Below are positions 34,118-41,811 of a stretch of DNA of 64,000 bases, piece by piece. The translations under genes and the position numbers were made by a program. The DNA is from an uncultured Prevotella sp. (GTDB lineage: Bacteria > Bacteroidota > Bacteroidia > Bacteroidales > Bacteroidaceae): positions 300,154 through 364,153 of the forward strand of contig CABQKA010000001.1 in assembly GCA_902464615.1 (NCBI GenBank), in the 5' to 3' direction. The notes beneath the pieces are model-generated. The model saw nothing but the letters and a program-made list of their open reading frames with translations, made no database searches and was not told where the DNA came from. Each line of letters opens with the position of its first letter. Position 1 is the stretch's first letter.

Positions 34118-34423
34118 TTACACCTTTATTTCCACTTCTACACCGCAAGGCAATTCAAGCTTCATCAATGCGTCCACCGTCTTCGCCGTAGAGCTATAGA
34201 TATCTATAAGGCGCTTGTAAGAAGAAATTTCAAACTGCTCGCGTGCTTTTTTATTCACGAACGTACTGCGGTTGACCGTCACGATACGTTTACGCGTAGG
34301 AAGAGGAATCGGGCCGCTCACGATTGCGCCCGTAGCCTTCACGTTTTTTACGATTTTCTCCGCAGACTTTTCCACGAGAGTATGATCGTACGACTTCAGC
34401 TTAATTCTGATTTTCTGACTCAT
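34118..34423 (-). CDS. rpsJ: Ribosomal protein S10
   Basis: 30S head protein that also partners NusB in antitermination, 101 residues. It begins MSQKIRIKLKSYDHTLVEKS and has the signature GPIPLPTRKRIVTVNRSTFV. It opens the S10 part of the cluster. The 90 bases before it contain a strong hairpin but no clear promoter, so it is probably read from the str promoter. tuf, which sits between fusA and rpsJ in many bacteria, is missing. Confidence 0.97.
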   Translation of the reverse strand: MSQKIRIKLKSYDHTLVEKSAEKIVKNVKATGAIVSGPIPLPTRKRIVTVNRSTFVNKKAREQFEISSYKRLIDIYSSTAKTVDALMKLELPCGVEVEIKV

Positions 34424-34450
34424 TTCTTTACTGTTAAACCGTCTGGGTTG

Positions 34451-34480
34451 GGCGGGCTAAGAGTCATTCGTTAGCCCGCC
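34451..34480 (-). promoter_or_regulatory. Hairpin in the fusA-rpsJ spacer
   Basis: Perfect 10-bp stem GGCGGGCTAA with TTAGCCCGCC and a 10-base loop, extendable outward by GGGT/ACCC with bulges. No T run follows on the minus strand, so it is more likely an RNA control element, processing site or S10 leader structure than a terminator. Confidence 0.5.
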
Positions 34481-34513
34481 ACCCATCCGGCATTGATTGT
34501 TTAATAAAATTCT

Positions 34514-36634
34514 TTACTTAATCAAATCCACGCGACCTTTCACTTCTTCAAGTACTGCCCGGGCTATCGAGCTGGAAACGGGAGCGTGGTGGTCATATTG
34601 CATGGAAGATGTGGCGCGGCCGGAGGTAATCGTACGCAGGGCCGTCACGTAGCCGAACATTTCTGCCAGCGGCACCATTGCCTTCACGATACGGGCACCT
34701 GAACGGCTGCTTTCCATACCTTCAACCTGTCCACGGCGCTTGTTCAAGTCACCGATAACATCACCCATATTCTCTTCAGGCGTTACCACTTCGAGTTTCA
34801 TAATGGGTTCCATCAGCACCGGCCCAGCTTGGGCACAAGCATTCTTGTAAGCCTGCATAGCAGCTATTTCGAATGACAACTGGTCAGAGTCGACGGGGTG
34901 GAAAGAACCATCAAGCAGTTCCACTTTCAAACTATCCAAAGGATATCCGCCGAGCACGCCACTCTTCATAGCGTTCTCAAAACCTTTCTGGACTGAGGGG
35001 ATAAATTCCTTAGGAATGTTACCGCCCGTCACTTTGTTGATAAACTGCAGGCCTCCTTCCTTGAAATCTTCATCCACCGGACCGACGTTGACAATAATGT
35101 CTGCGAACTTACCACGTCCACCGGACTGCTTCTTATAGACTTCGCGGAGGTTTACTGTTTTCGTGATGGCCTCTTTATAGTTCACCTGCGGTTTGCCTTG
35201 GTTGCACTCTACCTTAAATTCACGCTTTAAGCGATCCAAAATAATGTCCAAGTGCAACTCACCCATTCCGGAAATCACCGTCTGACCAGTTTGTTCATCT
35301 GTGCGGACAGTAAACGTCGGGTCTTCTTCGGCCAATTTTGCCAAACCGTTGGAAAGTTTGTCCAAATCCTTCTGTGTCTTCGGCTCTACTGCGATACCAA
35401 TCACAGGATCCGGGAAATCCATGGACTCCAATACGATGGGTGCATCTTCATCACAGAGCGTATCTCCGGTATGGATATCCTTAAAGCCAACGCCTGCGCC
35501 GATATCACCGGCAGAAATCTCCTCTACAGGGTTCTGATGATTGGAGTGCATCTGGAACAAGCGGGATACACGTTCACGCTTACCCGAGCGCACGTTATAT
35601 ACGTAAGATCCGGCCGTAATCTTACCCGAGTACACGCGGAAGAAAGTCAGCCTACCCACATAAGGATCGGTAGCGATCTTAAACGCCAGCGCAGAGGTTT
35701 TTTCATCCTCGCTCGGTTTGCGATCTTCTTCTTCACCCGTATTCGGATTTGTACCGATAATATTCGGTGTATCAAGCGGAGAAGGCAGGAACATACAAAC
35801 ATAATCCAACAAGGTCTGCACGCCTTTGTTCTTGAAGGACGAGCCGCAAGTCATAGGAACTATGTCCATAGAAAGTGTCCCCTTACGGATAGCGGCAATG
35901 AGTTCCTCTTCTGTGATGGAAGAAGGATCTTCAAAGAATTTCTCCATCAAGCTCTCGTCACATTCCGCAGCGATTTCCAGCAGCTTGGAACGCCATTCAT
36001 CACACTCTGCCTGTAAATCAGCAGGTATATCATCCACCTCGTATTCCGCGCCGAGCGTCTCGTCATGCCAATAAATGGCTTTCATCTTAATCAGATCGAC
36101 GATACCCTTGAAGCGTTCCTCAGCACCGATGGGCACTGAAATGACACACGGATGAGCTCCGAGGACATCCTTCATTTGACGGACTACTTCGAAGAAGTCG
36201 GCACCAGAACGGTCCATTTTATTTACATACCCGATACGGGGCACGTTATATTTGTCTGCCTGACGCCAGACGGTCTCAGACTGGGGCTCTACGCCACCTA
36301 CTGCGCAATACGTTGCAACAGCTCCGTCGAGCACACGCAGAGAGCGCTCCACTTCAGCAGTAAAGTCCACGTGTCCCGGAGTGTCAATCAGGTTGATTTT
36401 ATACTGATTGTTATTCCAGTTCCAATACGTCGTCGTAGCCGCCGAAGTAATCGTAATACCGCGTTCCTGCTCCTGCGCCATCCAGTCCATAGTGGCGCCA
36501 CCATCATGAACCTCACCGATTTTATGCGTCTTACCCGTATAAAACAGGATTCGTTCAGAGGTCGTAGTCTTACCGGCATCAATGTGAGCCATGATACCGA
36601 TATTACGAGTCAGATGTAAGTCGTGCTTAGCCAT
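34514..36634 (-). CDS. fusA: Elongation factor G
   Basis: GTPase that drives translocation, 706 residues with all five domains. G1 AHIDAGKTT, switch II DTPGHVDFTAEVERSLR and G4 NKMDRSGADF are intact. Domain IV has the family motif SGGRGKFADI and domain V SYVTALRTITSGRA-like sequence (GYVTALRTITSGRATSSM). It is the translocase-type sequence by context, but Bacteroides often have more than one EF-G copy, and the factor may be specialised. It follows rpsG by 33 bases. Confidence 0.96.
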   Translation of the reverse strand: MAKHDLHLTRNIGIMAHIDAGKTTTSERILFYTGKTHKIGEVHDGGATMDWMAQEQERGITITSAATTTYWNWNNNQYKINLIDTPGHVDFTAEVERSLRVLDGAVATYCAVGGVEPQSETVWRQADKYNVPRIGYVNKMDRSGADFFEVVRQMKDVLGAHPCVISVPIGAEERFKGIVDLIKMKAIYWHDETLGAEYEVDDIPADLQAECDEWRSKLLEIAAECDESLMEKFFEDPSSITEEELIAAIRKGTLSMDIVPMTCGSSFKNKGVQTLLDYVCMFLPSPLDTPNIIGTNPNTGEEEDRKPSEDEKTSALAFKIATDPYVGRLTFFRVYSGKITAGSYVYNVRSGKRERVSRLFQMHSNHQNPVEEISAGDIGAGVGFKDIHTGDTLCDEDAPIVLESMDFPDPVIGIAVEPKTQKDLDKLSNGLAKLAEEDPTFTVRTDEQTGQTVISGMGELHLDIILDRLKREFKVECNQGKPQVNYKEAITKTVNLREVYKKQSGGRGKFADIIVNVGPVDEDFKEGGLQFINKVTGGNIPKEFIPSVQKGFENAMKSGVLGGYPLDSLKVELLDGSFHPVDSDQLSFEIAAMQAYKNACAQAGPVLMEPIMKLEVVTPEENMGDVIGDLNKRRGQVEGMESSRSGARIVKAMVPLAEMFGYVTALRTITSGRATSSMQYDHHAPVSSSIARAVLEEVKGRVDLIK

Positions 36635-36667
36635 ATACTTTTAATCCTCCTTGAATGCTTTATCTGA

Positions 36668-37144
36668 TTAGAATCTAAAGTGGGCAAATGCGCGGTTAGC
36701 CTCAGCCATACGGTGCATATCCTCCTTACGTTTGTACGCCCCACCCTGTTCATTGTAGGCATCCATGATCTCCGCAGCCAGCTTGTCGGCCATCGTCTTT
36801 CCGCCACGCTTGCGAGCGTAGTTGATCAAGTTCTTCATCGACACCGATTCCTTACGAGACGGACGTATTTCCGTCGGCACCTGGAAAGTAGCACCACCGA
36901 CACGACGGCTCTTCACCTCTACCTGCGGAGTCACCTTTTCCAAAGCGGCCTTCCAGATTTCCAATGCGGACTTCTCCTCATTCTTCATCTTTTCGCCAAC
37001 GATGTCCAACGCCTTATAGAATATCTGATAAGAGATACTCTTCTTGCCATCATACATCAAATGGTTCACAAACTTGGAAACCTTTTGGTCGCCATAAACC
37101 GGATCCGGGAGGATCTGTCTTTTCTTAGGTTTTGCCTTTCTCAT
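36668..37144 (-). CDS. rpsG: Ribosomal protein S7
   Basis: Primary binder of the 16S 3' domain and str-operon regulator in E. coli, 158 residues. Landmarks: the signature DPVYGDQKVSKFVNHLMYDG near the start and GGATFQVPTEIRPSRKESV in the middle, with the end MAEANRAFAHFRF. It follows rpsL after 85 bases and precedes fusA by 33. Confidence 0.97.
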   Translation of the reverse strand: MRKAKPKKRQILPDPVYGDQKVSKFVNHLMYDGKKSISYQIFYKALDIVGEKMKNEEKSALEIWKAALEKVTPQVEVKSRRVGGATFQVPTEIRPSRKESVSMKNLINYARKRGGKTMADKLAAEIMDAYNEQGGAYKRKEDMHRMAEANRAFAHFRF

Positions 37145-37229
37145 TTTATTTTGGAATTGATCATAGGCTGCTTACGTTCTTCAACTCCCCTTCGGGAAAT
37201 TTACTCAACCCGTAGCAAACCAAAATGTT

Positions 37230-37613
37230 TTACTTCTTTCCTGCCTTAGGACGCTTAGCACCATATTTCGAACGGCGCTGCGTGCGGTTAGCCACCCCGG
37301 CCGTATCCAACGTACCGCGAACAATGTGATAACGCACACCGGGAAGATCCTTTACACGACCGCCACGCACCAGCACGATAGAGTGCTCCTGCAGGTTATG
37401 ACCTTCACCGGGAATATAAGAGTTCACTTCCTTTGAATTAGTCAAGCGCACACGGGCCACCTTACGCATAGCGGAATTAGGCTTCTTAGGCGTAGTCGTA
37501 TATACACGCACACACACGCCTCGACGCTGAGGACACGAATCCAGCGCAGGCGACTTACTCTTGTCGACAATTACGCGCCGGCCCTTTCTAACTAACTGTT
37601 CAATAGTAGGCAT
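37230..37613 (-). CDS. rpsL: Ribosomal protein S12
   Basis: Decoding-centre protein, 127 residues, first gene of the whole supercluster. It has TTTPKKPNSAMRKVARVRLT with the wild-type Lys residues at the streptomycin site and GGRVKDLPGVRYHIVRGTLD with the conserved Lys and methylthio-modified Asp position. The sequence therefore predicts no ribosomal streptomycin resistance. It is transcribed from the promoter at 37696-37727. Confidence 0.97.
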   Translation of the reverse strand: MPTIEQLVRKGRRVIVDKSKSPALDSCPQRRGVCVRVYTTTPKKPNSAMRKVARVRLTNSKEVNSYIPGEGHNLQEHSIVLVRGGRVKDLPGVRYHIVRGTLDTAGVANRTQRRSKYGAKRPKAGKK

Positions 37614-37695
37614 TGCTTTGATTTTTAATTTGTTATATATTATGTTTTTTCTTTTTTCAGTTTTGGGAAAGGGGCATACTACTCCTTTTGGCCTG

Positions 37696-37727
37696 CAAAG
37701 TTACGGGTTTATATTCAAATAAGCAAG
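37696..37727 (-). promoter_or_regulatory. Promoter of the ribosomal supercluster
   Basis: On the minus strand CTTG (37727-37724), 20 bases, TAACTTTG (37703-37696). The leader to the rpsL ATG is about 75 bases and A/T-rich. This is the only convincing promoter I see for the cluster from rpsL to rplQ. Confidence 0.65.
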
Positions 37728-38505
37728 ATTTTCAGGCACTTATTATTTTCGTTCTTCGAAGAAATTGCAAGACGGTCCGCCGGGCGGTCGCCGGTGAGGA
37801 AATATTAACTTTTTTTATACTCGAAAGAATGCCTATAATCATTGTCCGCCGCAAGGCCCTCAGGCTTCAGAACGCTTTTGGGAGAAGAGCGCCATCGCTG
37901 CACAGAAAATTTCCGGATACAGGCAACCTGCAGCCGGATATACGGGCAAAAAATTGGGATGTTTGTTTCTTCCTTCGGCAATTCAAGTCCAGTATAGCCC
38001 AGCGCTACCGGTACGCCTCAAGCATCTCAGAGAGACGACTTGTAATGTTTTTCATCTGCCTGTCCAATCCTTACCAAGAACTCACCGCTTAAATTCATAC
38101 TCTCACACACCGAAGCCATGACACATGAGAACGGGCTACGGTCCTGCGCCAGGAACGGCGAAACACGGTCTTGGGAGCCGGATACAGCCAGCACAAAGAG
38201 CTGGACGAAGAAGAATTTCTTGCAAAGAAGCTGGATGCCGGCCGGAAGCAGCGGGCTATTTCTTTTTTCATGATGTCAAAAAAAATTGCGGATTATCTTC
38301 GGATGTCAAAAACTAACATTACTTTTGCGCCGCAAAAGCAGAATGCCGCAGGCAGCCTTGACTATCCGTGCATTTTTGCTGTCGCTTCGGGTAAGGCACG
38401 CTCCCGACCTCGTCCCATGCCGCCCGTTGCTACGCCACGTTTTCCACGGGCTGCATCAACCAGATCTTTCAACATTTACCACACCATTATATAAAGCGTC
38501 AAATT
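37728..38505. other. Divergent spacer with no intact gene
   Basis: Between rpsL (minus) and the diaminopimelate dehydrogenase gene (plus). No intact gene. A stretch at 38171-38277 reads as a plausible helical, charged peptide (around GAGYSQHKELDEEEFLAKKL) that then runs into non-protein-like sequence and may be a decayed reading frame. A -7 box TACTTTTG lies at 38320-38327, rather far (about 180 bases) from the next gene. Confidence 0.4.
38320..38327 (+). promoter_or_regulatory. -7 box upstream of ddh
   Basis: TACTTTTG fits TAnnTTTG, but no -33 box is at the right distance and the leader would be about 170 bases. A tentative promoter for the diaminopimelate dehydrogenase gene. Confidence 0.4.
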
Positions 38506-39405
38506 ATGAAGAAAATCAGAGCTGCCATCGTAGGCTATGGCAACATCGGCCGCTACACCTTGCAGGCCCTCCAGGCCGCCCCTGACTTTGAAGTTGCCGG
38601 CATCGTGCGCCGCAACGGTGCGGAAAACTGCCCCGCAGAGCTGAAGGACTATCCCGTAGTCAAGGATATCCGCGAACTGACCCAGGTGGACGTCGCCATT
38701 CTTGCCACGCCCACACGTAGCGTGGAGCGCTACGCCAGCGACATCCTGTCGTTAGGCATCAATACCGTCGACAGCTTCGATATCCACACGGACATCGTTG
38801 CCCTGCGCCGCACGCTCGGCGAACGCGCCCGCGCCGGGAAAGCAGTGAGCATCATCTCTGCCGGATGGGACCCGGGCAGCGACTCCGTAGTCCGCGCGCT
38901 GCTCCAGGCTATTGCGCCGAAAGGACTCACCTACACCAACTTCGGACCGGGCATGTCCATGGGACACACCGTAGCCGTCAAGGCCGTCGAAGGAGTCCGC
39001 GCCGCGCTCTCCATGACCATCCCCACCGGCACAGGCATCCACCGCCGCATGGTCTACATCGAACTGGAAGAGGGCTACGACTTCCAGCAGGTGGCCGCCG
39101 CCATCAAAGCTGACCCTTACTTCGTCCACGACGAAACCCATGTAGTCCAGGTGCCCTGCGTAGACGACGTCATTGACATGGGGCATGGCGTCAACCTGAC
39201 GCGTAAGGGTGTCAGCGGACAGACGCAGAACCAGCTCTTCGAGTTCAACATGCGCATCAACAACCCGGCGCTCACGGGCCAGGTGCTCGTATGCGTAGCC
39301 CGCGCCTCCATGCGCCAGCAGCCCGGATGCTACACCATGATCGAAATCCCCGTCATCGACCTCTTGCCCGGTGAACGGGAAAGCCTCATCGGCTCCCTTG
39401 TCTGA
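38506..39405 (+). CDS. ddh: meso-Diaminopimelate D-dehydrogenase
   Basis: NADPH-dependent one-step amination of tetrahydrodipicolinate to meso-diaminopimelate, a shortcut for lysine and peptidoglycan precursors. The 299-residue protein opens with the Rossmann motif IRAAIVGYGNIGRYTLQAL, and has SAGWDPGSDSVVRAL, NFGPGMSMGHTVAVKA and a substrate-binding C-terminal domain with RINNPALTGQVLVCVARASM. This is the classical Ddh type found in Bacteroidota and some Firmicutes and corynebacteria. It is a single gene with its own promoter region and a perfect terminator. Confidence 0.93.
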   Translation: MKKIRAAIVGYGNIGRYTLQALQAAPDFEVAGIVRRNGAENCPAELKDYPVVKDIRELTQVDVAILATPTRSVERYASDILSLGINTVDSFDIHTDIVALRRTLGERARAGKAVSIISAGWDPGSDSVVRALLQAIAPKGLTYTNFGPGMSMGHTVAVKAVEGVRAALSMTIPTGTGIHRRMVYIELEEGYDFQQVAAAIKADPYFVHDETHVVQVPCVDDVIDMGHGVNLTRKGVSGQTQNQLFEFNMRINNPALTGQVLVCVARASMRQQPGCYTMIEIPVIDLLPGERESLIGSLV

Positions 39406-39421
39406 ACCGCAGGTTTACCAC

Positions 39422-39474
39422 TCAAGCCCGGTATTTAGCGACTGCCGCCGCCAAATACCGGGCTTGATTTTTTT
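39422..39474 (+). terminator. Terminator of ddh
   Basis: Perfect 15-bp stem TCAAGCCCGGTATTT (39422-39436) with 39453-39467, followed by seven T (39468-39474). A strong intrinsic terminator on the plus strand. Confidence 0.93.
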
Positions 39475-39524
39475 ACAGCTTGTCCCGTCCGCTGTTCGCT
39501 TCAGGAGAACTCATACCCGCCATA

Positions 39525-41138
39525 TCAGAACGTCACCCGCTCCACTTCCGCTCCGTCGGTGCGGACGACGACTTCAAACGAAGGCGCTTCGACCGTCACC
39601 GGAGCCGCAAGCGGCAGCTGCAGTTCCACTGCTCCGTAAGGAGTCAGTACGGGGATTTCCCCTTGGGCCAGCACGGCGTTCCCCATGCGTACTTCGACGG
39701 TCGATGGCCGGGATGGCGACAGCCCGAAGTTCTCTACTTTCAGGCTCAGCCTGTTCTTTTCCTTGTCGTATTGCGGACGGCACGCCGACAGCAACGCCGG
39801 CCGGTAGTCCACATAAGGCAGGCGCGCGTAGCCGTAAAGCAGGCTGCCATCCCTGGTGCGCCCTATCATTTTCGGCGCAAATTCCTCCGGCGTGATGCCG
39901 CTACCCTTGCCGTCGAACACGACTATCAGGTCGTCGCCGTCCCTACGGGTCTTCAGGGCTTTGCAGCCCCGCCCGAAGTTGACCTCTGTATATGAGCCGA
40001 AACGCAACGACGCGACGTCGACGTCCGTTTGCGGGCGGAATCCCGGCTCGGCCTTGATGCGCACCTCGATACGCCGGGTCGAGGCGGTGACAGGCTTTTC
40101 GTTCAGCACGGACAGCAGCAGTCCCTTGTTCAACGGGAGACAGATGTTTTTGGAAGAATGCCTGTCGCCGGGCAAGTCGTTCCATTTTATTGTGTCTATG
40201 ACGGCAAAATTCATCTGTACGGCCCGGCCTTCCTCATCTTGGAACACCTTCGGCCGCTCGTACTTGAACCAGTGCTCCACCTGGCCGTCGCGGTGGAAGG
40301 ATACGCCCGGCACGTAGGCTTCCCCTTGCTCCGTCACCCAGTGCAGGCCGTCCTTGGAACGCAGGTAAAAGGCAACGCGGCCCAGCCAGTCGTTGACAAT
40401 CAGGTGATACTGAAGGCTGTCGCGCCACACGACAGGGTCCTCAAACTCACCTTCCACGGGCGGATAGACCCGTTTGCCGGTCAACTGCCGGTAGGGCGAC
40501 AGGCCGTCGCGACTAATCCAGACGCCTCCGCCGCGGCACACCATCAGACGCGAACCGTCCGGCCGCCGGGCGAACGTCAGGTTCGACAAGCCTTCTATGA
40601 TTTTCCGGTCGCGCGGGTCGAAGTCGAAGTTCTGGTAGGTCCAGACCTTGCTATCCTCGCTCCCGGCGATGTAATAACCCCCTATGATGTACACCACAAT
40701 GCGCCCGTCGTCCAGGCGGAAAGCCTCGGGGTTGTGCCCCTTGCCCACGGAGTTCTGTATGCGGTAAGGGCCCGAAAGCCGGTCGCTTACGGCGTGGTAC
40801 ACGGTCGAATTGGACCAAAACATGTGCCCCTTGGGCGAATTTTCCGGCCACCCGCACACGTACAGGTGATACTTGTCGTCGGCTGTTTTCAGAATATTGC
40901 CGCCCCAGAAGGACATATCGGGCAGCTCGATTCCATTGTCCACGTAACGGCCCTGCACGCTGTCGGTGCCCCAGATGCCTGTCGCCGTCGTTCCGTCGGG
41001 CATGGGCAGGAAACGGTCCATAAAGCGTGCGCCCGGCACCAGGGAATCCCACGCGGCCGGACGCGCACGCTCGGCAACTTGTGCCCGGCCGCCGGCACAC
41101 AGGACCAGGACCAACAGGCCTGTCATCAGTTTCTTCAT
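39525..41138 (-). CDS. Secreted beta-propeller glycosidase-like protein
   Basis: A 537-residue exported protein. The ATG at 41138 gives a signal peptide (MKKLMTGLLVLVLCAGGRA); longer in-frame starts would run into the promoter. Residues about 30-370 have the repeated strand pattern and acidic motifs of five-bladed beta-propeller glycoside hydrolases of the GH43/GH117-like superfamily: FWGGNILKTADDKYHLYVCG, GHNPEAFRLDDGRIVVYIIG, EFEDPVVWRDSLQYHL and FKYERPKVFQDEEGR. The last part (about 390-537) looks like beta-sandwich domains. The exact family and substrate are not recognised. It stands alone. Confidence 0.7.
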   Translation of the reverse strand: MKKLMTGLLVLVLCAGGRAQVAERARPAAWDSLVPGARFMDRFLPMPDGTTATGIWGTDSVQGRYVDNGIELPDMSFWGGNILKTADDKYHLYVCGWPENSPKGHMFWSNSTVYHAVSDRLSGPYRIQNSVGKGHNPEAFRLDDGRIVVYIIGGYYIAGSEDSKVWTYQNFDFDPRDRKIIEGLSNLTFARRPDGSRLMVCRGGGVWISRDGLSPYRQLTGKRVYPPVEGEFEDPVVWRDSLQYHLIVNDWLGRVAFYLRSKDGLHWVTEQGEAYVPGVSFHRDGQVEHWFKYERPKVFQDEEGRAVQMNFAVIDTIKWNDLPGDRHSSKNICLPLNKGLLLSVLNEKPVTASTRRIEVRIKAEPGFRPQTDVDVASLRFGSYTEVNFGRGCKALKTRRDGDDLIVVFDGKGSGITPEEFAPKMIGRTRDGSLLYGYARLPYVDYRPALLSACRPQYDKEKNRLSLKVENFGLSPSRPSTVEVRMGNAVLAQGEIPVLTPYGAVELQLPLAAPVTVEAPSFEVVVRTDGAEVERVTF

Positions 41139-41189
41139 TCTTGCATGAGTGTTTTTAATGTAACGACGATAAAGAATGCTTTGCAAGCA

Positions 41190-41197
41190 CAAAAGTA
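41190..41197 (-). promoter_or_regulatory. -7 box of the beta-propeller gene
   Basis: TACTTTTG on the minus strand at 41197-41190, about 50 bases before the start codon at 41138. -33 box unclear. Confidence 0.45.
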
Positions 41198-41309
41198 GGG
41201 ATTAATCCGGACTTTCGCCGCCCGTCCGCATCATTTTACGCCGCCCCTGCGGCCACTTGGCCATCGGGCGGCATCTGTCCGCCATTCTACCGGACCTGTT
41301 TTCACTGCC

Positions 41310-41372
41310 ACGGGGCTAAGGCCCGTGGCAACGCGCCCTATTCCCGTCGCGACGGGGATAGGGCCACGCCCG
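41310..41372. repeat. 21-bp repeat array 6 (3 units)
   Basis: Units at 41310-41330, 41331-41351 and 41352-41372; a degenerate fourth may lie at 41289. Units two and three pair over 13 bp (41335-41347 with 41352-41364, one G-T pair). Here both arms use the alternative core CCCTATTCCC/GGGATAGGG, whereas unit one is a GCTAAG type and forms its own 8-bp stem with CCACGGG/CCCGTGG. Confidence 0.85.
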
Positions 41373-41399
41373 CGCCGGACCATGTAAGGGCCGCTGGGG

Positions 41400-41798
41400 T
41401 CAGACACCGAGCTGCCGGAACACGAGCGTGCGGAGCCGGACACGGCCCGTATAAACGTAGCCTGAAGAAAAGCTGTTGCCGGCAAAGCGGGGCGCACGGG
41501 GCGGCGTGCCGGCCAACGGCCGCAGCCGGAGCACGACGTAGGCGGGTTCGTGGCGGACTGTGCGGACCACGGCCGTGAGCGGACCCGAAAGCGTCTGGTC
41601 CACCGCGAGCGTATCCCCCGCGGCCGGAGCGAAGGCATCCGCCCGGGCCACATAGGCCATGCAGTCGCCGTCGGGCAGGAGGAAGAGCGAGACGGAGGTC
41701 TTGGTACGGACCTCTATACGGTCCAGGATGAACAAAGTACCGGCCGCCACCAGCAACAAGACGGCAAACAGGCCGTAACGCAGGATAAATCGTTTCAT
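41400..41798 (-). CDS. Small HlyD-like membrane protein
   Basis: A 132-residue protein with one N-terminal transmembrane helix (RFILRYGLFAVLLLVAAGTL) and a beta-rich periplasmic part. The ending, with AAGDTLAVDQTLSGPLTAVV and SSGYVYTGRVRLRTLVF, resembles the barrel region of HlyD-type periplasmic adaptors, but the protein is only about a third of their length and lacks the coiled-coil hairpin. It starts 13 bases after the C39 ABC exporter, so they are co-transcribed. It is either a reduced adaptor or a remnant of a longer one. No homologous full-length HlyD is seen in the window. Confidence 0.6.
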   Translation of the reverse strand: MKRFILRYGLFAVLLLVAAGTLFILDRIEVRTKTSVSLFLLPDGDCMAYVARADAFAPAAGDTLAVDQTLSGPLTAVVRTVRHEPAYVVLRLRPLAGTPPRAPRFAGNSFSSGYVYTGRVRLRTLVFRQLGV

Positions 41799-41811
41799 GG
41801 TCAGTGCGCGT

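Noticed and set aside
41202..41264. A 20-residue minus-strand peptide containing GG upstream of the beta-propeller gene, as cargo of the C39 exporter
   Set aside because: It lacks the hydrophobic leader pattern before the GG, is not in the exporter operon and overlaps the promoter region.
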